Below are positions 55,193 through 64,000 of a stretch of 64,000 nt of DNA, one piece after another. Each line of letters opens with the position of its first letter. Position 1 is the stretch's first letter. Location: contig NZ_JABBPG010000003.1 of the NCBI RefSeq assembly GCF_013140855.1, forward strand, positions 124,001 to 188,000, written 5' to 3'. The position numbers and the translations under genes are program-made. The notes beneath the pieces are model-generated. The model worked only from the letters and a program-made list of their open reading frames with translations, searched no databases and was not told the DNA's origin. Source of the DNA: Pseudoalteromonas caenipelagi. Lineage in GTDB: Bacteria; Pseudomonadota; Gammaproteobacteria; Enterobacterales; Alteromonadaceae.

Positions 55193-55828
55193 ATGAATAT
55201 CACGGAAAAGAAGCGGATACTGATTGCAGATGATCACCAAATATTTCGTCAAGGTTTACGTACTTTAATAGAGCAGAGCGAAAATTTTGAGGTGATATCA
55301 GATGTTGCTGACGGAGAAGCCGCTTGGAGTGCAATAAAGAAAAATACTCCAGATATAGCTGTTTTGGATATTACGATGCCTATTCTTAGTGGCTTTGATG
55401 TTGTTACTAGAATTCAAAAGTATAAACTGAGTACCAAAGTCATTTTTTTATCTATGCACAATGATATCAAAATCATTGACCGAGGGTTATCTCTCGGTGC
55501 TTTTGCATACCTGCGTAAAGACGAAGCATTTGACTCCCTTATAAAAGCGATGGAAATGGTGCTTCGAGGTAAGTCCTACCTCTCAGCAGAGTTAGAAACA
55601 CAACTGAGTGAGTACCAACTGTCTCGAGTGAATTTCAACTTGACGAAACGAGAGCAAGAAACACTATCCTTTATTGCTAAAGGACTAACAAACAAAGAGA
55701 TTGCTGAAGTGATGTGCTTATCGGTAAAAACTATAGATAATCATAGAACGAATTTAATGGGTAAGCTAGATGTGCGCAATACTGCTGGGCTAGTGCGTTA
55801 TGCACTGTTAGAGACAATGGATGTATGA
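55193..55828 (+). CDS. NarL/LuxR-family response regulator
   Basis: 211 residues from the ATG at 55193 (AAGGA 12 bases before; the frame also has a TTG at 55184). The receiver has the DDHQ acidic pair and phospho-acceptor aspartate in AVLDITMPI. The C-terminal LuxR HTH is LTKREQETLSFIAKGLTNKE and IAEVMCLSVKTIDNHRTNLM. It completes a three-gene signalling operon; the divergent toxin-like gene is the obvious first target to test. Confidence 0.93.
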   Translation: MNITEKKRILIADDHQIFRQGLRTLIEQSENFEVISDVADGEAAWSAIKKNTPDIAVLDITMPILSGFDVVTRIQKYKLSTKVIFLSMHNDIKIIDRGLSLGAFAYLRKDEAFDSLIKAMEMVLRGKSYLSAELETQLSEYQLSRVNFNLTKREQETLSFIAKGLTNKEIAEVMCLSVKTIDNHRTNLMGKLDVRNTAGLVRYALLETMDV

Positions 55829-56110
55829 TTACCAATTAGATAGCTCATTTTCTAAACGGTGATGGAATTAAAGTAGTCGTGCTTTTTTATTTTAGGCAAA
55901 GGGTTGAGTCACAAAAATTGTTAATGGTCCTTTATTAATGAATACCTTAGCGATTGCTTTCGTTGTGCTGATGAAGATACGCATAACGCAAAGCAAGCTT
56001 ACGCAACTGTAAGAAGTAGCAGCAATTGTGCACTGGATTATTTATAGCTAAGTGTTAGCCTGATTTTGCGTAAATTAGATACGCTGATAACACTATCTTA
56101 AGGAATGAAA
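55829..56110. other. Intergenic region upstream of the RiPP-like peptide gene
   Basis: Nothing definite besides a likely but unassigned promoter for the peptide gene. Confidence 0.4.
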
Positions 56111-56287
56111 ATGAAAATCAAGTTAAATAAAAAACAATTAAAAACTTTAAATTCAACCAAGGAAATTAATGAGTTAGCAACCCAGAAAATTGCTGCAGGT
56201 CACGCCAATGTGAACCCTGCATCTTGGACATCGGTGATGATTTTTTGTGATGCGCGTACAGGACTTTGCCCCGTAGATCCAAAATGA
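56111..56287 (+). CDS. RiPP-like precursor peptide (lanthipeptide-type leader)
   Basis: 58 residues from the ATG at 56111, which lies six bases after AAGGA; the ATG at 56105 touches that site and is less likely. The leader MKIKLNKKQLKTLNSTKE, followed by INELATQKIAAG, resembles the leaders of class I lanthipeptide-like natural-product precursors, with basic start, a LKxL box and a small-residue pair before cleavage. The candidate core is HANVNPASWTSVMIFCDARTG and LCPVDPK, with two cysteines. No dehydratase, cyclase or peptidase-transporter gene is seen nearby. A strong hairpin follows, so it is monocistronic. Confidence 0.62.
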   Translation: MKIKLNKKQLKTLNSTKEINELATQKIAAGHANVNPASWTSVMIFCDARTGLCPVDPK

Positions 56288-56302
56288 TAATCAGATGATA
56301 AT

Positions 56303-56338
56303 AATAGGTCCATTATTCAATATGGACCTATTATTTTA
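56303..56338 (+). terminator. Terminator of the peptide gene
   Basis: AATAGGTCCAT (56303-56313) pairs with ATGGACCTATT (56322-56332), followed by ATTTTATA. Confidence 0.78.
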
Positions 56339-56540
56339 TAGCAGGAATTTGTCTGTCTAAGTAACACCATGGCGAAATATCGATATTTTTCACTGTACTT
56401 TTTGTTGCTCAATCAACTTGCCAACACTCCATACTAGCAGTCAAAGAATGTTATTTTGATGGGTATTAAATAAACAAAGGTGTTTTTTAATCTAATCGCT
56501 GCTAAAGATCGTAGTTATAAAAAACAGATGGAGTTTAGCC

Positions 56541-57413
56541 ATGATTAAAAATACCTCTCTAACCGGCATACTTGTTAGTAGCTTTTTTCTTTCGTCTACC
56601 ACTTGGGCTCAAGTTGATTTTAAAATACAGCAATTATCTAGCAACCTTCATGTTCTTTATGGACAAGGAGGGAATATAGCAATTAGCACAGGTAAAGATG
56701 GTATTTACCTTGTGGACGATCAATTTGCAAAACTCAGTGAAGACATTAAGAAACAGATCAGTACCTTACAACAAGGCGCGCCCGAATTTGTTATAAATAC
56801 TCATCATCATGGCGACCACACTGGCGGTAACGAAAACTTTGCCCAAGCGGGGAGCCATGTCATTGCCCATCACAATGTTTTTGAAAGATTAAAGGCCAAA
56901 CATTCTGAGGGGTCAAAGTACTTACCTGTGGTCAGTTTTGGTAAAGATTTAGTGTTACATTTTAATGATGAACATGCGCATTTATGGCATTTCCCTCATG
57001 CTCATACTGATGGAGACGCAGTGATTTTTTATAAAAATGCTAATGTCGTTCACATGGGGGATATTTTTTTCAACCTCAATAGTCTCCCTTTTATTGATGT
57101 GGATAGTGGTGGCTCATTAGATGGCGTGATAAGCGCGGTTCGAGATACGTTGGAACGCATCGACGACGATACTAAAGTCATTCCAGGGCATGGCCCTGTT
57201 ACGGACAAATCAAGCTTAGCGCAATACCTTATTTTACTTCAAAAAGCGAAACAGTTGATGCTAGTTGCAATGAAAGAGCATAACACCATTGAGGCGGTCC
57301 TAAATGCAAAGCCATTAGCTGCTTTAGAATTAAGTTACTCAGATTGGCTTCCACAAGAACGCGTCACTAAGTTGTTTTATAGAAGTCTAGCCAAGCAGGC
57401 TGGGGGGAGTTAA
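56541..57413 (+). CDS. Exported metallo-beta-lactamase-fold hydrolase
   Basis: 290 residues with a signal peptide ending in TWA. The metal-binding motif is HHHGDH (residues 88-93) in INTHHHGDHTGGN; further ligands are in HFPHAHTDGDAVIF and IPGHGPVTD. It belongs to the broad periplasmic MBL group that includes beta-lactamase-like and quinoprotein-relay hydrolases; substrate unknown. A GGAG site lies before the ATG. No link to the peptide gene beyond proximity is shown. Confidence 0.88.
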   Translation: MIKNTSLTGILVSSFFLSSTTWAQVDFKIQQLSSNLHVLYGQGGNIAISTGKDGIYLVDDQFAKLSEDIKKQISTLQQGAPEFVINTHHHGDHTGGNENFAQAGSHVIAHHNVFERLKAKHSEGSKYLPVVSFGKDLVLHFNDEHAHLWHFPHAHTDGDAVIFYKNANVVHMGDIFFNLNSLPFIDVDSGGSLDGVISAVRDTLERIDDDTKVIPGHGPVTDKSSLAQYLILLQKAKQLMLVAMKEHNTIEAVLNAKPLAALELSYSDWLPQERVTKLFYRSLAKQAGGS

Positions 57414-57523
57414 TCGCTCGTTCTTGCTTACTTACTATGTTACTAAGAATATATTATCCCAAAGTATATCTGCTGGGTGTAGCCCCTGCCCATTGAAAAT
57501 GCACAGGGGAGTACACATGGTTT

Positions 57524-58132
57524 TTAAACGGGATCTGTATCAGGCACAATACTTTCAATACATGCTTTGACGGCGTCTTTGGTAGCACGTTTGCGCTCGC
57601 CTTGTTGAATGAACTCTTCAAGTGTTACCTCACCACTGCTATTGGCATCCATTATTGAAAAAATGTCTGTTTGATGTGCTGTTAAAGCCGCGGTAATTTC
57701 AGCGAGACTAATCCCACCGCTGTTATCGGTATCAAGTTGGGCAAACTTAGTGGTTGGCGCTGCAAATTTTGTTACGTCAGGCACAATGATATTGTTATTG
57801 CCTGTTGCGTCTTTGGTGTCTTGCACGCACTGTACAATCTCAGAGGCAAACTCAGATAGGTCGAAGTTGTGGCGCTTTTTATTTAAATATTCGTCCAGTT
57901 CTATTTCAGAGCTAGTATTGGTATCAGCTCGTAGCAGTTTTTTTTGCGCTTTGGTATCGATATTAGCGAGTAACTCATCGAAGGTAATCGTATTACTTTG
58001 ATCAGCATCTAATTTTGCAAAAACGACTTCAGGTGCTTTATGGTGACCTTTTCTAGCCTCGGCTTGTGCACTGACTGTTAGAGTTGTAAGCGTTGCTGCG
58101 ATGATTGCGATATTGATAATTGAACGTTTCAT
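57524..58132 (-). CDS. Exported EF-hand calcium-binding protein
   Basis: 202 residues with a signal peptide (IINIAIIAATLTTLTVSAQA). Four EF-hand loops are visible: DADQSNTITFDE, DTNTSSEIELDE, DTDNSGGISLAE and DANSSGEVTLEE. The two halves are paired EF-hands with a linker in the middle. It is a calmodulin-like periplasmic calcium binder; partners are unknown. Confidence 0.88.
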   Translation of the reverse strand: MKRSIINIAIIAATLTTLTVSAQAEARKGHHKAPEVVFAKLDADQSNTITFDELLANIDTKAQKKLLRADTNTSSEIELDEYLNKKRHNFDLSEFASEIVQCVQDTKDATGNNNIIVPDVTKFAAPTTKFAQLDTDNSGGISLAEITAALTAHQTDIFSIMDANSSGEVTLEEFIQQGERKRATKDAVKACIESIVPDTDPV

Positions 58133-58543
58133 AACTTGTCTCTCTTATGTCATGGGTTAAGTTTGATAACCGTGTTCGACCATAAAAAGTAAGGTCGCCG
58201 CGGTGTTGACTTATAAGATGGAAGACAATTGTGCAAACAATGTGGCAATTAGTTGCCTTTACATAAATTTACATACAGTGGATTATATCGCTCTTTATGT
58301 TGAGGCTTCCTTAACCCCATTACACTTAGTCATTGTGCTTTCTAGCGAGCTTATACTTTTTGTAATGATTATTTCTATTAAAGGCGGATGGCATAGTTTT
58401 ATATCCTATTGACTCAACTTCTTATGGCTTAAGTGTTTTTTAATTTCACCTACAAATTAGGCTTAAGTTGGGTCTAGAATACCTGATTTAAAGGCATGCT
58501 AATTGCTACGTGTTTGACACCAGCTATCATCAAGGAGATAAGC

Positions 58544-58960
58544 ATGCTGCTTTTTAACGGTATTTATGAACCAGTAAAGAGAAATATTAGTGTAACCAAC
58601 AGCCCAGAGGGACCTGGTATAAACACTGAACAGCAATTTGCAAAAGAAATGGCAAACGCCCAACTTTCCTCTGTGAGCAAACAGCTCCAAAAAAAAGATG
58701 TTTCAATCTACTCACGTAATCAAAGTTTTCTGGAAAAGGTTCAAGAAGCTGCACTTTTACAGCGAATGGGTGTGAATAAAGAAAAGTTGGAAGAATTAAA
58801 AGAGCAATTAGCGGTGCTCGAGAAGCAATTTGCAGATGGAAACATCTCACAAAAAGACTATCAGGAGCAAAGGGCTATAATAGAGGAGGAAATAGCGAAG
58901 GAATATGAGCAAGCTCAAAAGAGACGAGAAGAGCAAGAGCGGGCTCAAGGTAACACTTAG
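58544..58960 (+). CDS. Small coiled-coil protein of unknown function
   Basis: 138 residues from the ATG at 58544, which has AAGGAG eight bases before. The N-terminal part (LLFNGIYEPVKRNISVTNSP) is followed by a long charged helix, LEELKEQLAVLEKQFADGN and ISQKDYQEQRAIIEEEIAKE, containing a SHOCT-like short motif. No other domain is recognised. Confidence 0.65.
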   Translation: MLLFNGIYEPVKRNISVTNSPEGPGINTEQQFAKEMANAQLSSVSKQLQKKDVSIYSRNQSFLEKVQEAALLQRMGVNKEKLEELKEQLAVLEKQFADGNISQKDYQEQRAIIEEEIAKEYEQAQKRREEQERAQGNT

Positions 58961-59048
58961 CTGATAAAAAGGCCGCATATGAATGTCTTATATTCAAAAC
59001 TCTTTTTTAAAAACCCTAAAAACTGACCACTTTGTTTGGAAATAAGTT

Positions 59049-60062
59049 ATGAAAGTATGTCATAGTGCGCAAGCGCTATCTTATGGAAATGGCGCTAACT
59101 TAGAGCTATTAGAGGCTATTTGGCAGCGAGTTACAGCGTCGATTATTGGCAATCAGGAGCAAACCGGAGATTTTATCTCAGATGCAGATAAAGCAGTGTT
59201 CGACCTAATCGGGTTGAGTTGGCAACACGCAATTTCGACTCTATATCAGTATGCGCATTCCTACAAAGATTTTTTAAAGCATATTCTGCCATATTCCAAC
59301 ATAAATGAGCTTGCAATGGCTCGTGCAACAGCTTACGTATCGGGGCATGCTCAGCCGCAGGAAGCCCTACAATTGTTCGAAGAAATAAAGGGCATGGATA
59401 ATGTGTTAGATGACTTTCAGATGCAACAGTGGCGAATGGATGGCTACGTTGTATTAGAAAGGGCGCTAGATACACAACAATGCCAAGCAGTTATCGCTGC
59501 CATTGCAGATTTTTTGGAAATTGATATAGCAGATCCGACACAGTGGTATAACAGCACTAATCGAAATGGCATCATGGTGGAGCTAACGCATCATGCAGCG
59601 TTAATTGCTGCGAGAAATAGCAAGCGCATCCATAAAGCCTTTAGCCAGCTATGGGAAACTGACGATTTGATAGTATCTGCAGATCGCTGTGGTTTTAACC
59701 CGCCTCACACAGAGCTGCACCCATTTTCGGGTCCTGATTTGCATTGGGATGTTGATTTTACAAAACCACTTAACTTTGGCACTCAAGGAATTGTGTATTT
59801 AACAGATACCGAGGCGCAGCAGGGGGCCTTAACATTGGTTCCGGGGTTTCATCATCAGTTACAAAGCAGAGTTGATGAATTTAAACATCAACAACATGAG
59901 GTTGATTTACACAAATTAGGTTCCAAGCCAATCCCTGCAAAAGCAGGAGATATGGTAATTTGGCATCAGTTTTTGCCCCACGGCAGTCGCGCTAACCTGA
60001 CGGACAAGCCAAGAATTGTACAATATATTAATATGTACCCTTTCCCAAAAGGAATTGAGTAA
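59049..60062 (+). CDS. Phytanoyl-CoA dioxygenase (PhyH)-like protein with N-terminal extension
   Basis: 337 residues. From about residue 124 (MQQWRMDGYVVLERAL) it is a PhyH-type Fe(II)/2-oxoglutarate oxygenase: HxD is His232 and Asp234 in LHWDVDF, the distal histidine is His311 in LPHGSRAN, and Arg314 may bind 2-oxoglutarate. The first ~123 residues are an extra helical region. The substrate is unknown. A short motif shared with two other places in the window lies ten bases before the start. Confidence 0.85.
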   Translation: MKVCHSAQALSYGNGANLELLEAIWQRVTASIIGNQEQTGDFISDADKAVFDLIGLSWQHAISTLYQYAHSYKDFLKHILPYSNINELAMARATAYVSGHAQPQEALQLFEEIKGMDNVLDDFQMQQWRMDGYVVLERALDTQQCQAVIAAIADFLEIDIADPTQWYNSTNRNGIMVELTHHAALIAARNSKRIHKAFSQLWETDDLIVSADRCGFNPPHTELHPFSGPDLHWDVDFTKPLNFGTQGIVYLTDTEAQQGALTLVPGFHHQLQSRVDEFKHQQHEVDLHKLGSKPIPAKAGDMVIWHQFLPHGSRANLTDKPRIVQYINMYPFPKGIE

Positions 60063-60067
60063 TAAAA

Positions 60068-60090
60068 AAGGAGCTACATATGAGCTCCTT
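60068..60090 (-). terminator. Terminator of folD
   Basis: AAGGAGCT / AGCTCCTT stem; the minus-strand tail is TTTTTTATT. It also lies after the plus-strand dioxygenase gene. Confidence 0.82.
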
Positions 60091-60107
60091 ATAATGAAAA
60101 CGCTTTT

Positions 60108-60962
60108 TTAACTGTGGTAGTTTTCACAAGCTTCTAAGGTGTTTTCAATTAGACTAGCGACAGTCATAGGGCCAACTCCACCTGGTACAGGGGTAATGAA
60201 GCTCGCTTTTTGCTCAGCAATACTATATTGCACATCACCGACCAATTTACCTGACTCTAAGCGATTGATACCCACATCGATAACAATTGCACCTTCTTTA
60301 ATCCAATCACCAGGAATAAATTCAGGCTTACCAACGGCAACAACCAACAAATCAGCACGCCTTACGTGGGCTTCTAGATCTTGAGTAAACTTGTGGCATA
60401 CAGTTGTAGTGCACCCAGCAAGTAATAACTCTAAAGACATTGGACGACCAACAATATTTGATGCGCCTACCACTACAGCATGCATTCCTTTATATCGAAC
60501 GCCAGTTGAGTCGAGTAAAGTGATGATACCCTTTGGTGTACAAGGTCGAAGTGCTGGCATTCTTTGCGCCAATCTGCCTATATTATACGGGTGGAAGCCA
60601 TCGACATCTTTATGAGGATGGATGCGCTCAAGGATCTTTTCAGCATCTAACCCAGCAGGTAAAGGTAGCTGTACTAAAATGCCGTCGACCTCTGGGTCGG
60701 TATTTAGTGAGTCTACTAGCTCTAGAAGCTGTTGCTCATTCGTGTCACCTGGTAAGTCAAATGATTTAGAAATAAAGCCGACCTCTTCACAAGCTTTGCG
60801 TTTAGAACCGACATAAACTTGACTTGCTGGGTCTTGTCCTACTAATACTACTGCAAGTCCAGGAGCACGTAAGCCTTGTTCAACGCGTTCGGCAACACGT
60901 TTAGTTACTGTAGTGCGTACTTGTTTGGCGATTGCCTTACCATCAATGATGTTTGCCGTCAT
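60108..60962 (-). CDS. folD: Bifunctional methylenetetrahydrofolate dehydrogenase / cyclohydrolase
   Basis: 284 residues. FolD interconverts 5,10-methylene- and 10-formyl-tetrahydrofolate. The folate-site lysine lies in [10 protein letters not shown], with [15 protein letters not shown] and [14 protein letters not shown]; the NADP region has [17 protein letters not shown] and the end [17 protein letters not shown]. The Trp/Arg and length are normal. Confidence 0.97.
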   Translation of the reverse strand: MTANIIDGKAIAKQVRTTVTKRVAERVEQGLRAPGLAVVLVGQDPASQVYVGSKRKACEEVGFISKSFDLPGDTNEQQLLELVDSLNTDPEVDGILVQLPLPAGLDAEKILERIHPHKDVDGFHPYNIGRLAQRMPALRPCTPKGIITLLDSTGVRYKGMHAVVVGASNIVGRPMSLELLLAGCTTTVCHKFTQDLEAHVRRADLLVVAVGKPEFIPGDWIKEGAIVIDVGINRLESGKLVGDVQYSIAEQKASFITPVPGGVGPMTVASLIENTLEACENYHS

Positions 60963-61228
60963 GGGTGACCTTTATTGGGATTAAAAACTTGAACGAACAT
61001 GAGCGTATAGGGGTTATGCTCAAAATGCCACTACATAATCATATAGAAGCGGCGCTATTTTCTCAGAAAACAGCGCATGCGCCAAGCTGATATCTACTTT
61101 TTACAGTATTGAAGTTAATAGAACAGTAGATATAGTTGATAAAATTGTATAAATTTCAGCTAAGTGATCTGCTTTTTATACATTTTGTAGCAAAAGTAGC
61201 CACTTGAAAGCTTTTTTTGAAAAAGTGT

Positions 61229-61257
61229 TTGACCTAGTTCGGTCAAATCACTATTAT
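61229..61257 (+). promoter_or_regulatory. Promoter of the Pro-Arg-His-Pro-Pro tRNA operon
   Basis: TTGACC (61229-61234) and TATTAT (61252-61257) are 17 bases apart with a GC-rich discriminator (GCACCCCG). Confidence 0.85.
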
Positions 61258-61303
61258 GCACCCCGTTGTCAACGAGCACTGCTCGAAACAACAAATTAAG
61301 TAT

Positions 61304-61380
61304 CGGCGATTAGCGCAGTTTGGTAGCGCACTTGGTTTGGGTCCAAGGGGTCGCAGGTTCAAATCCTGCATCGCCGACCA
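61304..61380 (+). tRNA. tRNA-Pro(TGG), copy 1
   Basis: 77 bases with encoded CCA. The loop reads TTTGGGT, giving anticodon TGG. Confidence 0.97.
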
Positions 61381-61417
61381 CTTTAAAATAAGAATAGCAA
61401 CATGAAGATGTTCGTAT

Positions 61418-61494
<77 letters not shown>

Positions 61495-61517
61495 TTCTTA
61501 TTTAGTCCTTATGTAGT

Positions 61518-61594
61518 GGCGGCTGTAGCTCAGTTGGTAGAGCCCTGGATTGTGATTCCGGTTGTCGTGGGTTCAAGTCCCATCAGTCGCCCCA
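61518..61594 (+). tRNA. tRNA-His(GTG)
   Basis: 77 bases including the extra G at position -1, which pairs with C73, and an encoded CCA. Anticodon loop TTGTGAT gives GTG. Confidence 0.96.
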
Positions 61595-61608
61595 TCTACA
61601 TACTCCGT

Positions 61609-61685
61609 CGGCGATTAGCGCAGTTTGGTAGCGCACTTGGTTTGGGTCCAAGGGGTCGCAGGTTCAAATCCTGCATCGCCGACCA
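61609..61685 (+). tRNA. tRNA-Pro(TGG), copy 2
   Basis: Identical to copy 1; CCA encoded. Confidence 0.97.
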
Positions 61686-61707
61686 CTTCTAAAATACCGT
61701 TCAGTAT

Positions 61708-61784
61708 CGGCGATTAGCGCAGTTTGGTAGCGCACTTGGTTTGGGTCCAAGGGGTCGCAGGTTCAAATCCTGCATCGCCGACCA
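61708..61784 (+). tRNA. tRNA-Pro(TGG), copy 3
   Basis: Identical to copies 1 and 2, after a 22-base spacer; CCA encoded. Confidence 0.97.
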
Positions 61785-61867
61785 TTATCCTATCTCATAG
61801 TAAACTTTAAAATTAACCAACTTTTAACCGTTCAGCCCTTATTTCTTCATAAATTTATCCTGATTGC

Positions 61868-61895
61868 TCGACTAAACATTTTTATAGGTTATAAT
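61868..61895 (+). promoter_or_regulatory. Candidate tig promoter
   Basis: A perfect -10 TATAAT (61890-61895) has only a moderate -35 (TCGACT, 61868-61873) at 16 bases. It would give a 5' leader of about 160 bases before tig. Confidence 0.45.
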
Positions 61896-62061
61896 GCCGC
61901 GTCTATTGTTTAACATAGGGCCCATGAAGGGCAGGCAACAAGAGTGACACATGCAATTGGTGCTCAAAACGGGCTTCCGTGGATACGCTGATTAAGGCAT
62001 GATGTGCAACTTGTTTGTAAGGAAGGCGCGTTGTCGCCAAAATTGAAGATTGAGGTAAATC

Positions 62062-63366
62062 ATGCAAGTTTCTGTTGAGACGACTCAAGGCCTTGAGCGC
62101 CGTCTGACTATCACCGTTCCTGCAGAGAACGTTGAGACTGAAGTTAAAAAACGCTTACAACAACTGTCTAAAACCCAGCGTATCGATGGTTTCCGTCCTG
62201 GTAAAGTACCAGTGTCTGTGATCAACAAACGTTTTGGTACAGCAGTTCGTCAAGAAGTAGCAGGCGAATTGATGCAACGTAACTACATTGAAGCTATCGT
62301 TGCTGAAAAAATTAACCCTGCTGGAGCGCCATCATTCGCACCTAAATCATTAGAAGCAGGCAAAGATCTTGAGTTTGACGCAACTTTTGAAGTTTACCCT
62401 GAAGTTGAACTAAAAGATTTAGACAAAATTGCTGTTGAAAAGCCAGTTGTAGATGTAACTGACGAAGACTTAGCAAACATGTTAGAGACGCTTCGCAAGC
62501 AACACGCAACTTGGGTTGAAAGTGATGCGGCTGCTGGCGAAAACGATCGTGTAACTATTGATTTCGTTGGTACTGTTGAAGGCGAAGAGTTCGAAGGTGG
62601 CAAGGCTGAAGACTTCCCACTAGAACTTGGTCAAGGTCGAATGATCCCTGGCTTCGAAGAAAACATCGTTGGTAAAAAAGTTGGCGAAGAAGTTGTTGCT
62701 GACGTAACTTTCCCTGAAGAATACCATGCAGAAAACCTAAAAGGTAAACCTGCTCAATTCACTATTACTGTGAAGAAAGTTGAAGTTCAGGAGCTTCCAG
62801 AGCTAAACGACGAGTTTGCAACTAAGTTTGGTGTTGCAGAAGGCGGTGTTGACGCACTTAAAGAAGAAGTTAAAAAGAACATGACGCGTGAACTTTCACA
62901 AGCTGTTAAAGCAAATGTGAAAGATCAAGCGATTAAAGGTCTTTTAGCAAACAACGAAACTGAAGTGCCTAAAGCACTTATTGATCAAGAGATTGATGCA
63001 CTTCGTCAGCAAGCAGCACAGCGTTTTGGCGGCAACGCACAAAATATGCCTGAGCTACCTGCAGAGCTTTTCCATGAGCAAGCTGTGACTCGTGTTAAAA
63101 CAGGTCTTTTACTTGGTGAAGTGATCAAAGCACATGACATCAAAGTAGATGAAGCTAAAGTAGATGAATTAATCGAAACGGTTGCTTCAGCTTACGAAGA
63201 TCCAAGTGAAGTTGTTAGTTACTACAAGAGTAACGAACAAATGATGCAACAAATGCGAAATGTTGCAATGGAAGAGCAAGCTGTAGAAGCTATTTTGGCT
63301 GCTGCACAGGTTTCTGAAGTTGAGAAAGCGTTTGATGACATTATGAATCCGCAGCAAGGTGCATAA
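62062..63366 (+). CDS. tig: Trigger factor (ribosome-associated chaperone and peptidyl-prolyl isomerase)
   Basis: 434 residues, full length. The ribosome-binding signature is [19 protein letters not shown]. The PPIase (FKBP-like) domain is [20 protein letters not shown] and [19 protein letters not shown], and the C-terminal helical chaperone domain follows. Codon use is the optimised pattern of highly expressed genes. The clpP gene follows, as in most gammaproteobacteria. Confidence 0.98.
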   Translation: MQVSVETTQGLERRLTITVPAENVETEVKKRLQQLSKTQRIDGFRPGKVPVSVINKRFGTAVRQEVAGELMQRNYIEAIVAEKINPAGAPSFAPKSLEAGKDLEFDATFEVYPEVELKDLDKIAVEKPVVDVTDEDLANMLETLRKQHATWVESDAAAGENDRVTIDFVGTVEGEEFEGGKAEDFPLELGQGRMIPGFEENIVGKKVGEEVVADVTFPEEYHAENLKGKPAQFTITVKKVEVQELPELNDEFATKFGVAEGGVDALKEEVKKNMTRELSQAVKANVKDQAIKGLLANNETEVPKALIDQEIDALRQQAAQRFGGNAQNMPELPAELFHEQAVTRVKTGLLLGEVIKAHDIKVDEAKVDELIETVASAYEDPSEVVSYYKSNEQMMQQMRNVAMEEQAVEAILAAAQVSEVEKAFDDIMNPQQGA

Positions 63367-63399
63367 TAAGTCATTGACTTAACGCTAAGCTAACGATTT

Positions 63400-63451
63400 A
63401 ATGGCTCGAGATGTTCTACAAAAATTTGTAGTTTGTCCGAGCCATTTTTTA
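63400..63451 (+). terminator. Terminator of tig
   Basis: ATGGCTCG (63401-63408) pairs with CGAGCCAT (63438-63445), with an inner hairpin CTACAAA/TTTGTAG and a T-run after. Confidence 0.85.
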
Positions 63452-63517
63452 TTTGTAGGCAAGAATACCAACCAAAAGCAGCCTGCCTAGAACGCTGCGG
63501 ATTAAGGAATAAAAAAT

Positions 63518-64000
63518 ATGAATGACGGTATGATCGATCCTTTCAATGCATTAGTACCAATGGTTGTTGAGCAGACAGCCAAAGGTGAGCGCTCTTTCGA
63601 TATTTATTCGCGCCTTTTAAAAGAGCGTATTATTTTCTTAACGGGGCAAGTTGAAGATCAAATGGCAAATTTGATCGTTGCGCAGTTATTGTTTTTAGAA
63701 TCTGAAAGCCCAGAAAAAGATATCTTTCTTTATATTAATTCACCAGGTGGCTCTGTTACCGCGGGTATGTCAATTTATGACACGATGAATTTTATCAAAC
63801 CTGACGTAAGCACAGTATGCGTAGGCCAAGCAGCTAGCATGGGCGCGTTCTTGTTATCTGGTGGTGCTAAAGGCAAGCGTTATTGTTTACCGAATTCGCG
63901 TGTCATGATTCATCAACCTTTGGGTGGTTTCCAAGGTCAAGCATCTGATTTTGAGATCCATGCAAAAGAAATTTTATCTATCAAAGAAAAGTTAAATAGG
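63518..64000 (+). CDS. clpP: ATP-dependent Clp protease proteolytic subunit (3' end outside window)
   Basis: 161 residues are visible before the window ends. The start is [20 protein letters not shown]. The catalytic serine lies in [11 protein letters not shown] and the histidine in [12 protein letters not shown]; the [17 protein letters not shown] block is conserved. AAGGA precedes the ATG. ClpX is expected beyond the edge. Confidence 0.97.
   Translation, partial: MNDGMIDPFNALVPMVVEQTAKGERSFDIYSRLLKERIIFLTGQVEDQMANLIVAQLLFLESESPEKDIFLYINSPGGSVTAGMSIYDTMNFIKPDVSTVCVGQAASMGAFLLSGGAKGKRYCLPNSRVMIHQPLGGFQGQASDFEIHAKEILSIKEKLNR

Noticed and set aside
58203..58412. 69-codon frame upstream of the coiled-coil gene
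   Set aside because: GTG start, no ribosome-binding site; hydrophobic content could be chance from A+T-rich DNA.

Overview
The window is chromosomal DNA of a marine gammaproteobacterium, most probably Pseudoalteromonas or a close relative in the Alteromonadales. Three things suggest this: the gene orders (mltD-gloB-methyltransferase-rnhA-dnaQ, queF/syd next to yqcC-truC-yqcA, smrB/prmB-aroC, pdxB-asd-fimV, tig-clpP), the low G+C content with housekeeping genes close to those of E. coli, Shewanella and Vibrio, and tandem arrays of identical tRNA genes. This assignment is inference from sequence reading; no database search was run. Both ends cut genes: tamB enters from the left and clpP leaves at the right.

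Layout. 1-6984: tamB end, a periplasmic cyclophilin, queF/syd, small conserved genes and an acetyltransferase. 6985-7575: no protein gene, but a CsrB/RsmB-type RNA with about 26 GGA motifs, a Rho-independent terminator and an upstream GacA/UvrY-type palindrome. 7646-10744: an accessory stretch with a membrane-bound XRE/NBR1-Ig regulator candidate, a divergent CHAP-domain secreted protein and a decayed S66 carboxypeptidase. 10809-19642: the conserved yqcC-truC-yqcA and mltD-gloB-rnhA-dnaQ neighbourhoods. 19670-20471: seven identical tRNA-Asp genes behind one strong promoter. 20656-27668: an ABC exporter pair, fadE with a FadR-type operator, pdxB and asd. 27947-32968: a very large FimV with three families of acidic tandem repeats. 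33174-36417: yciH, a STAS / REC-PP2C-kinase partner-switching pair and a GAF protein. 36540-48779: metabolic, redox and regulatory genes including yebG with a LexA box, dsbB, fadR, a 2-Cys peroxiredoxin, a dual-receiver regulator, smrB, prmB and aroC.

49091-58960 is the most accessory-like part. It holds a secreted 831-residue protein that looks like an aerolysin/ETX-MTX2 pore-forming toxin flanked by beta-trefoil modules. Divergent from it is a three-gene signalling operon (substrate-binding sensor with a degenerate GGDEF domain, NarL-type histidine kinase, LuxR-type regulator). After that come a 58-residue peptide with a RiPP-like leader, a periplasmic metallo-beta-lactamase-fold hydrolase, an EF-hand protein and a coiled-coil protein. 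59049-64000 returns to core genes: a PhyH-family dioxygenase, folD, a Pro-Arg-His-Pro-Pro tRNA operon, tig and clpP.

Regulatory connections visible within the window are FadR (42951) with a FadR-like operator before fadE (24840), a LexA box before yebG, and CsrB-type control of CsrA. The strongest candidates for new biology are the toxin with its divergent sensory operon, the XRE-TM-NBR1/CHAP pair, the orphan RiPP-like peptide, and the overlapping 87- and 38-residue small genes at 44599-44968.
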